Position numbers and translations under genes: made by a program. 64,000 nucleotides of DNA, taken from assembly GCA_036403235.1 (NCBI GenBank), contig DASWRI010000070.1:37960-101959 (forward strand). Reading direction: 5' to 3'. This document shows, in pieces, positions 42,071 to 50,349 of this stretch. Within the stretch, counting starts at the first letter, position 1. The number at the start of each line of letters is the position of its first letter. The stretch comes from JBGTFE01 sp036403235. Lineage in GTDB: Bacteria > Acidobacteriota > Blastocatellia > Pyrinomonadales > Pyrinomonadaceae. The notes beneath the pieces are model-generated. The model was not told where the DNA came from, did not search any database, and was given only the letters and a program-made list of their open reading frames with translations.

Positions 42071-42141
42071 GATAGTGGATAACTGATTGTGGAAAGTTGA
42101 TAGTAAAAAACAAACTATCAACTTTCCACTTTCCACTATTT
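42071..42141. repeat. Heptad inverted repeat (GATAGTG/GAAAGTT units)
   Basis: GATAGTG-GATAACT-GATTGTG-GAAAGTT on the left; 16 bp (42089-42104 with 42114-42129) perfect. The right arm runs over the stop codon (42136-42138) of the SH3 lipoprotein. Confidence 0.87.
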
Positions 42142-43296
42142 TTCCTTTTTCTCGTAATTCGCTATATCGGGCGGCGGCGTGACGCGCATACGGGTTTTGT
42201 CGCTGGTGACGACGAAGCGCTTGTCTTCGAGCTGCCCGGTGGTCGTGTTGCGCAGTTTTACCGTAAACGATTTGTTGTCGCCCGCTCCTTCGACTTTTAA
42301 GGGTAAAAGTCCCCAGACGCTCGTGTCGTTGCGCGTCGTGTAAACCGTGTAGTGAAGCTGGTCGTATTTGTCAAAACCGAGCACTAAGATGCCGTCGAAA
42401 TCCGGCTCGACGCCGTCGATGGCCTTGACCTGATTCGTGCGCCACAAAATTACCCAGCTCGAAGGCTTGCTCAGTTTTTCCGATTTATCGCCGACTTTAT
42501 CAATCGCCGAATCGTCCAAACGCTGCCACGTCACGAATTTTTTGTTGTTGTGCTGGTAAAAGACGATATCGCTCGGCACCTGCAGCTCGACCTGGCGGCC
42601 GAAAAGCCAACCGACCGGCGCGGGCGAAACCGATGGGTCGAGCCGTACCTGATACCAGACGTCGTATTTTTCCTCAAGTTTTTCCACATCGTCGTCTTCT
42701 TTGGCCGCTTCGATTTCCTCGTTTCTCGTCTTGCCTTTGGTTTGTTTCTGCTCGCCTTTGTTGGCGTCGTCCACCTCGGAGACGTCCTGCGCTTTCGGGA
42801 CGAAAGTCCAGTCGATAATCTCAAAAGTCGAGCCGTTGTCGAGCTTAAAGAGGAGATTTTCGCTGTTCATATCGGGCGAAAGCCGCAGATTTGAAGCGGC
42901 GCGAAGCTGTCCGGTCGCCTGCGCCTGCGAATTTTTGAATTCTTCGGCGAGCTTTTTCGATTTTTCGAGCAGCTTGTTGGTGATGACGTTCTGCGCTTCA
43001 ATCCAGCCTTCAGTCTGGTCTTCGTCGCGGGCGCGGACTCGATACCAGTGAACTTTTTCAAAATCGGTTTCTTCGAAAACGTCGAGCGTCTCGCCGCGTT
43101 TGACTTCGAGCAGGTCGGCCGCGACGACGGCGAACGAGCTTCGAATCTGCGCGCGCACCGCGATGACCGTGCAGGTATCGTTTAATCCGACCAGGCCGGT
43201 CACATTATTGTAGGCGCTTTCGACTACGCTGCAGCCCGAAAGAGACAAACTACTGAGTAAAATTACGAATAAAATAAATGCTTTTTTTGATTTCAT
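42136..43296 (-). CDS. Lipoprotein with SH3-like domains
   Basis: 386 residues. Lipobox LSLSGCSVVE at about 18-26, so lipid-anchored at Cys. Two SH3-like stretches: about 43-110 (CTVIAVRAQIRSSFAVVAAD, VHWYRVRARDEDQTEGWIEA) and about 130-270 (ATGQLRAASNLRLSPDMNSE, VWYQVRLDPSVSPAPVGWLF), with an inserted charged segment (KGEQKQTKGKTRNEEIEAAK). The last 110 residues are unassigned beta. SH3-like domains often bind peptidoglycan; role inferred. Overlaps the gluzincin gene by 4 nt. Confidence 0.82.
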   Translation of the reverse strand: MKSKKAFILFVILLSSLSLSGCSVVESAYNNVTGLVGLNDTCTVIAVRAQIRSSFAVVAADLLEVKRGETLDVFEETDFEKVHWYRVRARDEDQTEGWIEAQNVITNKLLEKSKKLAEEFKNSQAQATGQLRAASNLRLSPDMNSENLLFKLDNGSTFEIIDWTFVPKAQDVSEVDDANKGEQKQTKGKTRNEEIEAAKEDDDVEKLEEKYDVWYQVRLDPSVSPAPVGWLFGRQVELQVPSDIVFYQHNNKKFVTWQRLDDSAIDKVGDKSEKLSKPSSWVILWRTNQVKAIDGVEPDFDGILVLGFDKYDQLHYTVYTTRNDTSVWGLLPLKVEGAGDNKSFTVKLRNTTTGQLEDKRFVVTSDKTRMRVTPPPDIANYEKKEK

Positions 43297-44804
43297 TTCG
43301 ATTGCCGGGAAAGTTTTCGCCAGTTATTATAACCCAACTCGTTTAATAAATCTTTCTGCCGACCTGTCAATTTTGCTTTTACGGTAAGTTTTAGCGGAAA
43401 ATTTTCGCCGTTTGTTTCGATGCCGAGACTTTCGAGTTCGGTTTGCCAGTCGAGCTTTTCCGCGCCTTTGATATAACGCTCGACGACGGGACGAAGTTCT
43501 GTGTAAGCGGCGAAAACATTTAGAATCGCCTCGTTTGCGTCCTGCGGCTGATTTGGTTTTTTATGTTTTTCGTAAACGGCTCGCAAAACGTCCGTGACCG
43601 AGCGCTTGCCCTTGCTTTCCTTTAACAAGGCCGCGTCCGTCAGAAACGCGACGAGCAGACCGCGCGCGTAAATCTGCGAGTTAGCGCCGCCCCATCGATT
43701 TTTCGAAGCATCGATGAGCGACGTTTTCTGCTCCTGCATATTGTCCAAATCGTAGGCGCGAGCGAGCGTGTCGAGAAAATCTTCAAACCGGATACGATTC
43801 AGCGCGACGCCCGTCCGTAGCGATTGATAAAGCGCGAAACCTTCGTAAAACCAATCGTAATTTCCAGAAAGCGCAAGATTATTCGGAATCCACAGATGAA
43901 AAAGCTCGTGGCGAAGCTGCTCGTGCAAACGCTGTAAGGACTGCGATTTAAACGGCATATCGTTTGACAAAATCACGACGCTCGCGCCGCGCGTTTCGGC
44001 TTCCCAGCTTCCGAAATTTATTTCCGGCTGAAATTTGAGCAAAAAAATCTGCGGGCGGACGCTCGGCGATTCGCCGAAAAAATTTTCGTATTCGCCTAGA
44101 ATTTCGCCAGCCGTCTCAGCGGCTTCCGCGTCCGAAAAAAGCCATTCGCCCGAAATCGAGACGTCCGGAATGTTTTTTTTGGCCGGGAGTTTTTTGTCGC
44201 TTTGGCTTTCGCCAATTTGAAGCTCTTTGCTCCGCAAATTTTTGCCGACGAGAAAAACTGCTTTCTCGACGTTCTCAACATCAACCGGATTTTTGCCGGA
44301 GCTCGTATTTATTCCGGCGATTGTCCAGTCCGGCGGCAGCTCGAAATTGATTTTCGCCGAAGTTTCCGGCCCGAACTGCGGCAGCAAATCGTCGAGCATC
44401 AAAAGGCCTTTTTCGCTTAAAAGCCATGAGACGTGCGCCATCGCCGAATATTTTTTCGGCGCAGTCAAATCGATTTTGTAGCTGAAATTCGTCGCCGCAT
44501 CTTCCGCCAGATATTCGCCCGCAATCAGTTTTTTATAAGAAATCGTTTTGCCGTCTTTGTCCGTTAAAGCCAAATCGGAGATTCTTTCGCCCAAATTTTC
44601 AATTCCCGCAATCGAGCGCAAAAATCCCCAGTTCTTGCCGATATTTTTTTGTAAAACGCGGCCTTCGACGCGCGCGAAAGACGCAGGTGAAGATTCGATT
44701 TTTATATTCGCCTCGATTTGCTGCGCGCGGCAAAGGGCGGCAAAAATAAAAATCAGCGCAAAAATGAGCGACAGTCGCGAAAACCTTTTATCCTTCATTG
44801 ACAT
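43293..44804 (-). CDS. Secreted gluzincin-type metallopeptidase (M1/M61-like)
   Basis: About 503 residues. ATG at 44804 (or 44798) rather than the TTG at 44807. Signal peptide ends near CRAQQ. The zinc motif is RHELFHLWIPNN (about 302) with the third ligand in DWFYEGFALYQ, giving H-E-x-x-H-x18-E, as in M1 and M61 gluzincins. The beta-rich first half and the helical C-terminal half (DVLRAVYEKHKKPNQPQDAN) also fit M61. Probably a periplasmic peptidase; the neighbour SH3 lipoprotein could be its partner (4-nt overlap). Confidence 0.83.
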   Translation of the reverse strand: MSMKDKRFSRLSLIFALIFIFAALCRAQQIEANIKIESSPASFARVEGRVLQKNIGKNWGFLRSIAGIENLGERISDLALTDKDGKTISYKKLIAGEYLAEDAATNFSYKIDLTAPKKYSAMAHVSWLLSEKGLLMLDDLLPQFGPETSAKINFELPPDWTIAGINTSSGKNPVDVENVEKAVFLVGKNLRSKELQIGESQSDKKLPAKKNIPDVSISGEWLFSDAEAAETAGEILGEYENFFGESPSVRPQIFLLKFQPEINFGSWEAETRGASVVILSNDMPFKSQSLQRLHEQLRHELFHLWIPNNLALSGNYDWFYEGFALYQSLRTGVALNRIRFEDFLDTLARAYDLDNMQEQKTSLIDASKNRWGGANSQIYARGLLVAFLTDAALLKESKGKRSVTDVLRAVYEKHKKPNQPQDANEAILNVFAAYTELRPVVERYIKGAEKLDWQTELESLGIETNGENFPLKLTVKAKLTGRQKDLLNELGYNNWRKLSRQSK

Positions 44805-44882
44805 CAAAACAATACGCGAACTAAAATGCTTTCTTGTTCGTTTTCCTTTTTTCCGGCTCCAACATTTAGAATAGAGAATTTT

Positions 44883-44960
44883 ATGAGTCTAATCAAAATC
44901 GTCATTTATACGCTGGCTTTTCTGCTCAGCCTTTTGTTTCTCGGACGTTTCTTCTTCTAG
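44883..44960 (+). CDS. Possible 25-residue membrane micropeptide
   Basis: ATG at 44883 encoding MSLIKIVIYTLAFLLSLLFL then GRFFF and TAG. AGAGAA lies 5 nt upstream. A single hydrophobic helix with a basic start, as in other bacterial single-pass micropeptides. No other evidence; could be chance in a T-rich gap. Confidence 0.35.
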   Translation: MSLIKIVIYTLAFLLSLLFLGRFFF

Positions 44961-45055
44961 CGAATGGTTCGACACGAATTGCTCTGCGAAATTGTTTTTT
45001 TAGAGAACCGGAAAAGCGTTCTCGCAAATTTTTGTAAAAATTTTTATGCTTGAGA

Positions 45056-45086
45056 AGCGGTCAGATTTGACCGCTATTTTATTTTT
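45056..45086 (+). promoter_or_regulatory. Hairpin with T-run in the purH leader, possible attenuator
   Basis: AGCGGTCA (45056) pairs with TGACCGCT (45068-45075), 4-nt loop, then ATTTTATTTTT directly abutting the purH ATG at 45087. It looks like an intrinsic terminator placed within the leader, leaving little room for a ribosome-binding site. Confidence 0.55.
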
Positions 45087-46727
45087 ATGAGCGAATTAAG
45101 AAAAATAAAACGCGCTTTAATCAGCGTTTCGGACAAAACGGGCGTCGTCGAATTTGCCGGAGAGCTAAAAAAATTCGACGTCGAAATCATCTCGACCGGC
45201 GGAACCGCGAAAAGTTTGCGCGACGCCGGAATCGAAGTGACGGAAGTCGCCGACGTCACCGGATTTCCCGAAATGATGGACGGCCGCGTGAAAACTCTCC
45301 ACCCGAAAATTCACGGCGCGCTTCTAGGGCTGAGAGACAACGAAAATCACGTCGAGGCGATGAAAGCTCATTCAATCGAGCCGATTGACCTCGTCGTGGT
45401 CAATCTTTACCCGTTTGAACAGACGATTGCAAAAGAAGGCGTCGCATTGACGGAAGCGGTCGAAAATATCGACATCGGCGGCCCGGCGATGATTCGCTCG
45501 GCGTCGAAAAACCGGCGCGACGTCGCCGTCGTCACCGACGCGCGGCTTTACGAAAGCGTTACGCGCGAATTACAGGAAACGGGCGGCTCGCTTTCTATGG
45601 AGACACGCGGGCGGCTCGCCGCTCTCGCATACACACGGACGGCGAGCTACGATTTGGCGATTTCAAGTTATCTCGCGCGGCAGTTATCGACTGAAGATTT
45701 GGAATTTTTAGAGCCTTTTAACCCGCTCGGAAATCTTGTTTTTATCGAAACCGACGCGGGAGATAACGAAACAAATTCGGAGTTTGAAGAATTTACTTCA
45801 ATCGAGCTCGCCAAAGTTACAGACCTTCGTTACGGCGAAAATCCGCACCAGAAAGCGGCGCTTTACGAAACTTCCCGTTCGGGCGGAATTGCGCGCGCCG
45901 AACAGCTTCACGGCAAGGAAATGTCTTTTAACAATTACGTCGACGCCGAAGCCGCGTGGAATCTCGTCTGCGATTTTGACGCTTTGTGCTGCGCGATTAT
46001 CAAACACACCAACCCGTCGGGCGTCGGCACGGGCGCGTCGAACAAAGAAGCCTACGCCCGCGCTCTCGCGACCGACCCGATTTCGGCCTTCGGCGGCATC
46101 GTCGCATTCAACACGAAAGTTGACGCCGAAGCGGCGGCGGCGGTCAACGAAGTTTTTACCGAAGTCGTCGTCGCGCCCGATTTCGACGAAAACGCGCTCG
46201 AAGTTTTCAAAAAGAAGAAAAATCTGCGCGTTTTGCGCGTCGAGAAAAACGCGCAACGCGAGTCGCTCGAATACAAGCAGATTTCCGGCGGATTTCTCGT
46301 ACAAGACCGCGACGCGTTGCGAATTACGGCTGCGGATTTGAAAATCGTCTCCGAAAAGAAACCTTCGGAAGCGGAAATTCGCGCCCTGCTTTTCGCCTGG
46401 AAAGTCTGCAAGCACGTTAAATCAAACGCGATTGTTTTCGCCGACGAAAACCGCACGCTCGGCGTCGGCGCGGGACAGATGAACCGCGTCGATTCGGTCA
46501 GAATCGCCGCCGTCCGTGCCGAAAGATTCGATTTGCCTTTGAAAAACTCGGTTTTGGCTTCGGACGCTTTTTTCCCGTTTCGCGACAACATCGACGAGGC
46601 CGCAAAATTCGGCATTTCAGCGATTATTCAACCCGGCGGCTCGGTCAAGGACGAAGAAGTTATCCGCGCCGCCAACGAGCACAAACTGGCGATGGTCTTC
46701 ACCGGCGCGAGACATTTCAAGCATTAA
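45087..46727 (+). CDS. purH: Bifunctional AICAR formyltransferase/IMP cyclohydrolase
   Basis: Catalyses the last two steps of purine synthesis, AICAR to FAICAR to IMP. 546 residues: the cyclohydrolase domain (residues 1-190: RALISVSDKTGVVEFAGELK, GRVKTLHPKIHGALLGLR, VVNLYPFEQTI) and the formyltransferase domain (RYGENPHQKAALYET, CAIIKHTNPSGVGTG, SDAFFPFRDNIDEAAKFGIS, IIQPGGSVKDEEVI). All key parts present; the protein is slightly longer than the usual 515-530. Preceded by a terminator-like hairpin and followed by a CACAGAG hairpin. Confidence 0.97.
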   Translation: MSELRKIKRALISVSDKTGVVEFAGELKKFDVEIISTGGTAKSLRDAGIEVTEVADVTGFPEMMDGRVKTLHPKIHGALLGLRDNENHVEAMKAHSIEPIDLVVVNLYPFEQTIAKEGVALTEAVENIDIGGPAMIRSASKNRRDVAVVTDARLYESVTRELQETGGSLSMETRGRLAALAYTRTASYDLAISSYLARQLSTEDLEFLEPFNPLGNLVFIETDAGDNETNSEFEEFTSIELAKVTDLRYGENPHQKAALYETSRSGGIARAEQLHGKEMSFNNYVDAEAAWNLVCDFDALCCAIIKHTNPSGVGTGASNKEAYARALATDPISAFGGIVAFNTKVDAEAAAAVNEVFTEVVVAPDFDENALEVFKKKKNLRVLRVEKNAQRESLEYKQISGGFLVQDRDALRITAADLKIVSEKKPSEAEIRALLFAWKVCKHVKSNAIVFADENRTLGVGAGQMNRVDSVRIAAVRAERFDLPLKNSVLASDAFFPFRDNIDEAAKFGISAIIQPGGSVKDEEVIRAANEHKLAMVFTGARHFKH

Positions 46728-46732
46728 GAGAC

Positions 46733-46849
46733 ATTCACCACAGAGACACAGAGATTTTTAAGAAAAGGAAATAACCCTGGATAAACGTTGATAGCGCTGA
46801 TAAAAAAGTATCCTGTAGTTTTATTTTCCTCTGTGTCTCTGTGGTGAAT
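46733..46849. repeat. CACAGAG-type heptad inverted repeat, perfect 21-bp arms
   Basis: 46733-46753 and 46829-46849 are exact complements (ATTCACCACAGAGACACAG...). The 75-nt loop contains GGATAAACG and AGTATCC. Begins 6 nt after the purH stop. Confidence 0.92.
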
Positions 46850-46884
46850 TTTTAGCCTGATTTTGCAGCTGTGCCGAAAATCGT

Positions 46885-46913
46885 TTGACATTTGCGGCGC
46901 ATTACTGTAAAAC
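46885..46913 (+). promoter_or_regulatory. Orphan sigma-70-like promoter
   Basis: TTGACA (46885-46890), 17 nt, TAAAAC (46908-46913) on the plus strand, yet the only gene ahead (comEC) runs the other way. Downstream is ATTCAGGCTCTGAGGAACGC and a T-run at 46973-46980. Could drive a small RNA or antisense transcript of comEC. Confidence 0.4.
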
Positions 46914-46990
46914 TAGGACATTCAGGCTCTGAGGAACGCTCGAAGGTTTGTATTTGAAATCTATCGGGTTTTTGTTTTTTAAAACTCGTT

Positions 46991-49726
46991 TCAAGGAACA
47001 AAAGTCTCAATCCGCAAATCCTTTCCGTCCGTCGAAATCGAGATTGTTCCGCGCTCTCCGGTCGTTAAAATTTTTGCGCCCGACATTTTCCATCTTTCCA
47101 AAACTTCTTTATGCGGATGCCCGAAAGGCGACTGTTTTCCGACCGGAATTACGGCGACTTGCGCGCGTACGGCATCGATAAATTCTTCGGTCGAAGAAGT
47201 CCGCGAGCCGTGATGAGCGACTTTTATGACGTCCGCCTGCAAAAATTCGGGAGCGTTCAAAAGCTCGCGTTCGGTTTCTTTTTCGATATCGCCCGTCAGC
47301 AGAAATTTTCTTTCGCCGTAAGTTATGCGCAGAACGATTGAATGATTATTGTCCGAAATCTCGTCGTCCGGCGTTGGGGAAAGAACTTCGACTTTTGCGT
47401 CGCCAAAAATAAAAACGTCGCCGCGAACAAGCTTTATCGCTTCGATTTCGCGTTTCTGCAAAACCGAATACAGCTCCGCAAAATCTTCGTCCTTAAAAGG
47501 CGTTCGCCCGAACATCGCCGTTTTGACGCGAAAGTTTTTGGCAACGTCGATTAGTCCCTGAATATGGTCGGCGTCGGCGTGCGTCGCTAAAATATAATCG
47601 ACTTTATCGTAGCCTTTCTGCCACAAAAACGCGGAAACGACCGTCTCGCCGATGTTTTGCGTGTCGGGCTCGAAAAGCTCCGGCTCGCCGTCAAACTCGT
47701 TTTTGACGTAAATTCGATTAAAATTCATCCGCCCTCCGCCATCGACGAGCAATGTTTCGCCGTCCGGAAAAGTGATAAAAATCGAATCGCCCTGCCCGAC
47801 GTCGAGAAAATCGAAGTGCAGCTTTTTGTCCGCTCGCGGGGCGCTCAGCGGATGAAAGATAATCAAGCCGAATAACAAAAAAAACATTGCCGCGACGGTG
47901 CGGCGAAATAAGGATGCAGCGAAAAATTTCGACCTGAGATTTAAGATTTGAGGCTTGGAACTAATTGCGAACGGCTTCCATTTTTGCAGCGCGACGACGA
48001 AAAATAAAATCGGCAGAAAATACAAAAAATAAATCGCCTGCGCCGCTCCGGCATAATGCGGAAGTCTGACCGAAGCCCAATCTTTTCCGGTCAAAGCCAT
48101 CGGAACGGATAAAAGAAGCCAGTTTAGAAACACGGTTAGTTTGATAACCGGAAACGCCAGCGAATCGCTGATTTGCGCGAAAATCACGGCGATAATCGCG
48201 GCAAAGCTTTCGAGCGCAATCCAGACTCCGACCCATAGATTTAAGAAAACTCCGAAAATCGAAACGCGGTGAAAATAGATGATTAAAAACGGCAAAAGCC
48301 ATATCTGCACAATCGTCGAAACAAGCATCGATTCGAAAATCCAGCACAGAGTTTTTTGCAGATTTCGCTTTTCCGTCCAATTAAAATAGGGCGTTTTGAA
48401 AAGCCGCGCCGTCCAGATTTGGCTTGATAAATCTCTTTTCCAGATGGCTTCGCGCCAGTAGAGCGTTTCGCAAAAACGCTTCAGCCAAACAGGAACGTTC
48501 GGCGGGAAAGGCGTTTCAACAGTCGGCGACCAGCTGCCGACCGCACGAAGTTTTTGGATTAAAGGAAAAGCCATCACGACGATTGCCGCAACGCTCGCAA
48601 TCGTCAATTGAAAAGACGCCGTGAACAAATCTGCCGGGCGCCAGACGAGCAAAATCAAGACGCACGCGCCGAACGAATTGAGAAGCGCGCCCTGTCGGTA
48701 AATTACCTGGGAGAAAAGCAAAATCGTGAACATTATCGCCGCCCGCACGACCGGAACTTCCGCGCCGACGGCAATCGCATACGACCACAAAAGCGCGCTC
48801 GCAATCAAAAACTGCCACAATCTTTTTCGGGTGAAAAGACGAACGAAAAGCAGCGTCAGGCCGCCGATAAACGTGATGTGCAGACCTGAAATGACGAGGA
48901 CGTGAAACGTTCCGCCTTCGCGAAAAACTTCCGCCGTCGGTTTATCGAGAAAATACTTGTCGCCCAAAAGCGAAGCGATTAAAACTCCGGCGGTCGAGAC
49001 ATTAAATTTTTCCCTGAAGTTTGTAATCAATTCCTGCCGGCGCTCAAAAATCCAGGCGAGCGGCGCAAAGTCGCGCGCTTCTCCCAGATTTTCGACGAGC
49101 AGAGCGCTTTTTATTATCGCCGTCGCATCGATATCAAGCTGGTCGAGAATTTCCTTTTGCGAAACGACTCCCGGGTTCGAGTAACCGTCTTCGCGCCTGA
49201 GATTGCAGGCGACGCGAACGCGCGAGCCGTATTGCAGATTTAAATGCTCGTATTCCGCCGCGATTTGTTCGTTTTGAATCGGCGCGAAAAGCCTGACAGC
49301 GCCCGAAATTTTTCGTTCCTCGCCTTTATAAATCGCCGTTTCGGTTTTTAATTTAAGAAAAAATCCGCCCGCCGCAAGCTCCGGTTTGGCCTGCAAAACG
49401 CCTTCGATTTCAATCGGGTCGCCCGATTGTATTTGATTTTCATCAAAAAGCCTCTTCAGACGATTTGCCGGTATATTTTGATTTTCGATTTGAAAAAACA
49501 ACGCTCCGGCGGCGACAAAAGCGACTGACAAAAATATCAGAGCCGCCTTTTGTTTAATAAAAACGGCGGCGAGAAGCGCCGTAATCATACAAATTGCGAG
49601 AGATACATGCCAGCCGAAAATAAAAAATTTCGCCGTTAAAATGCCGAACGCAAAACAGACGGCGAGCCAAAGCATCGGATATGGCGCAAAGTCTGCCGAA
49701 TCGGATTTCGGGAAATATTCGGACAT
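46991..49726 (-). CDS. comEC: DNA internalization competence protein ComEC/Rec2
   Basis: 911 residues. About 11 membrane helices in the N-terminal and middle parts, with the competence domain (GVLIASLLGDKYFLDKPTAE, HVLVISGLHITFIGGL, AEVPVVRAAIMFTILLFSQV), then a C-terminal metallo-beta-lactamase-like domain (LDVGQGDSIFITFPDGETLL, ILATHADADHIQGLIDVAKN, VIKVAHHGSRTSS). The channel for single-stranded DNA uptake across the inner membrane, with nuclease-like tail. Complete and with intact motifs. ComEA follows upstream on the same strand at 49773, the usual pair. Confidence 0.95.
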   Translation of the reverse strand: MSEYFPKSDSADFAPYPMLWLAVCFAFGILTAKFFIFGWHVSLAICMITALLAAVFIKQKAALIFLSVAFVAAGALFFQIENQNIPANRLKRLFDENQIQSGDPIEIEGVLQAKPELAAGGFFLKLKTETAIYKGEERKISGAVRLFAPIQNEQIAAEYEHLNLQYGSRVRVACNLRREDGYSNPGVVSQKEILDQLDIDATAIIKSALLVENLGEARDFAPLAWIFERRQELITNFREKFNVSTAGVLIASLLGDKYFLDKPTAEVFREGGTFHVLVISGLHITFIGGLTLLFVRLFTRKRLWQFLIASALLWSYAIAVGAEVPVVRAAIMFTILLFSQVIYRQGALLNSFGACVLILLVWRPADLFTASFQLTIASVAAIVVMAFPLIQKLRAVGSWSPTVETPFPPNVPVWLKRFCETLYWREAIWKRDLSSQIWTARLFKTPYFNWTEKRNLQKTLCWIFESMLVSTIVQIWLLPFLIIYFHRVSIFGVFLNLWVGVWIALESFAAIIAVIFAQISDSLAFPVIKLTVFLNWLLLSVPMALTGKDWASVRLPHYAGAAQAIYFLYFLPILFFVVALQKWKPFAISSKPQILNLRSKFFAASLFRRTVAAMFFLLFGLIIFHPLSAPRADKKLHFDFLDVGQGDSIFITFPDGETLLVDGGGRMNFNRIYVKNEFDGEPELFEPDTQNIGETVVSAFLWQKGYDKVDYILATHADADHIQGLIDVAKNFRVKTAMFGRTPFKDEDFAELYSVLQKREIEAIKLVRGDVFIFGDAKVEVLSPTPDDEISDNNHSIVLRITYGERKFLLTGDIEKETERELLNAPEFLQADVIKVAHHGSRTSSTEEFIDAVRAQVAVIPVGKQSPFGHPHKEVLERWKMSGAKILTTGERGTISISTDGKDLRIETFVP

Positions 49727-49772
49727 TGTTTAAAATTCGTTTAGAAATGTTTTTTTTATTTATATCATAAAA

Positions 49773-50126
49773 TCATTCGGCTTTGATTAAATTTTTTATT
49801 TCGCGAAAATCTTTTTCGCTGATGCCGTCGACGAGCATAAGATATTCGGGCTTGCGGAATTTGCCGAATTTTTCGCGGTGTCTGATGATTTCCTGTGCGG
49901 TTTTTGCGCCGATTTGCGGAAGCTTTTCAAGCTCTAAGGCGGAAGCGGTGTTGATATTTATCGCTGATTGGGAAACTATTGCGGTCTCCGCGGGCAAAAC
50001 TTGTTTTGCATCTTTTTGCCCGCAACATACCACTAAACAGCAAAAAATTATTGAAGGAATAAGTTTAATTGATAGTCTGCAAATTCGCAAAATAAACGAT
50101 TTACGAATTTGTGCAATTTCTTGCAT
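49773..50126 (-). CDS. ComEA-like helix-hairpin-helix DNA-binding protein
   Basis: 117 residues. N-terminal hydrophobic segment (IPSIIFCCLVVCCGQ, possibly a lipoprotein signal with Cys), then the helix-hairpin-helix pair: ININTASALELEKLPQIGAK (about 53-72) and GISEKDFREIKNLIKAE. Binds DNA outside the membrane and passes it to ComEC. Same strand as, and 46 nt upstream of, comEC. Confidence 0.87.
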   Translation of the reverse strand: MQEIAQIRKSFILRICRLSIKLIPSIIFCCLVVCCGQKDAKQVLPAETAIVSQSAININTASALELEKLPQIGAKTAQEIIRHREKFGKFRKPEYLMLVDGISEKDFREIKNLIKAE

Positions 50127-50209
50127 ATTCTATGTGCAAAATGCTAAAAGTTATTTGGAAATAAGCATTTAAGTTTACCGAAAAGTAGTTTTCCACAAGA
50201 GTTTCCACA

Positions 50210-50349
50210 GATTTCTGTGGAAAACTGTGGAAAGCTTTATTTTAATAGAATTTCCCACAGAAGTTGAAAGCTGAGAACCGAAAGCCGAAAACTGAAAGGC
50301 AGGAAAAAATCGGTTTTCAGTCCATAGTTTTCAGTTAAATTTCCCTGCC
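50210..50349. repeat. Heptad inverted repeat (GAAAGCC/GAAAACT units) and TTTCCACA cluster
   Basis: TTGAAAGCTGAGAACCG-type arm (50264-50301; GAAAGCT-GAGAACC-GAAAGCC-GAAAACT) and a partly complementary right arm (50310-50349). Just before it are four TTTCCACA-like words (50190-50232), including CCACAGATTTCTGTGG. The end lies in the last codons of ftsK. Confidence 0.65.

Noticed and set aside
50190..50232. Cluster of TTTCCACA words that resembles DnaA boxes, possible oriC
   Set aside because: The consensus TTATCCACA is not met, there is no dnaA/dnaN nearby or AT-rich unwinding element, and the words continue the local heptad repeat.
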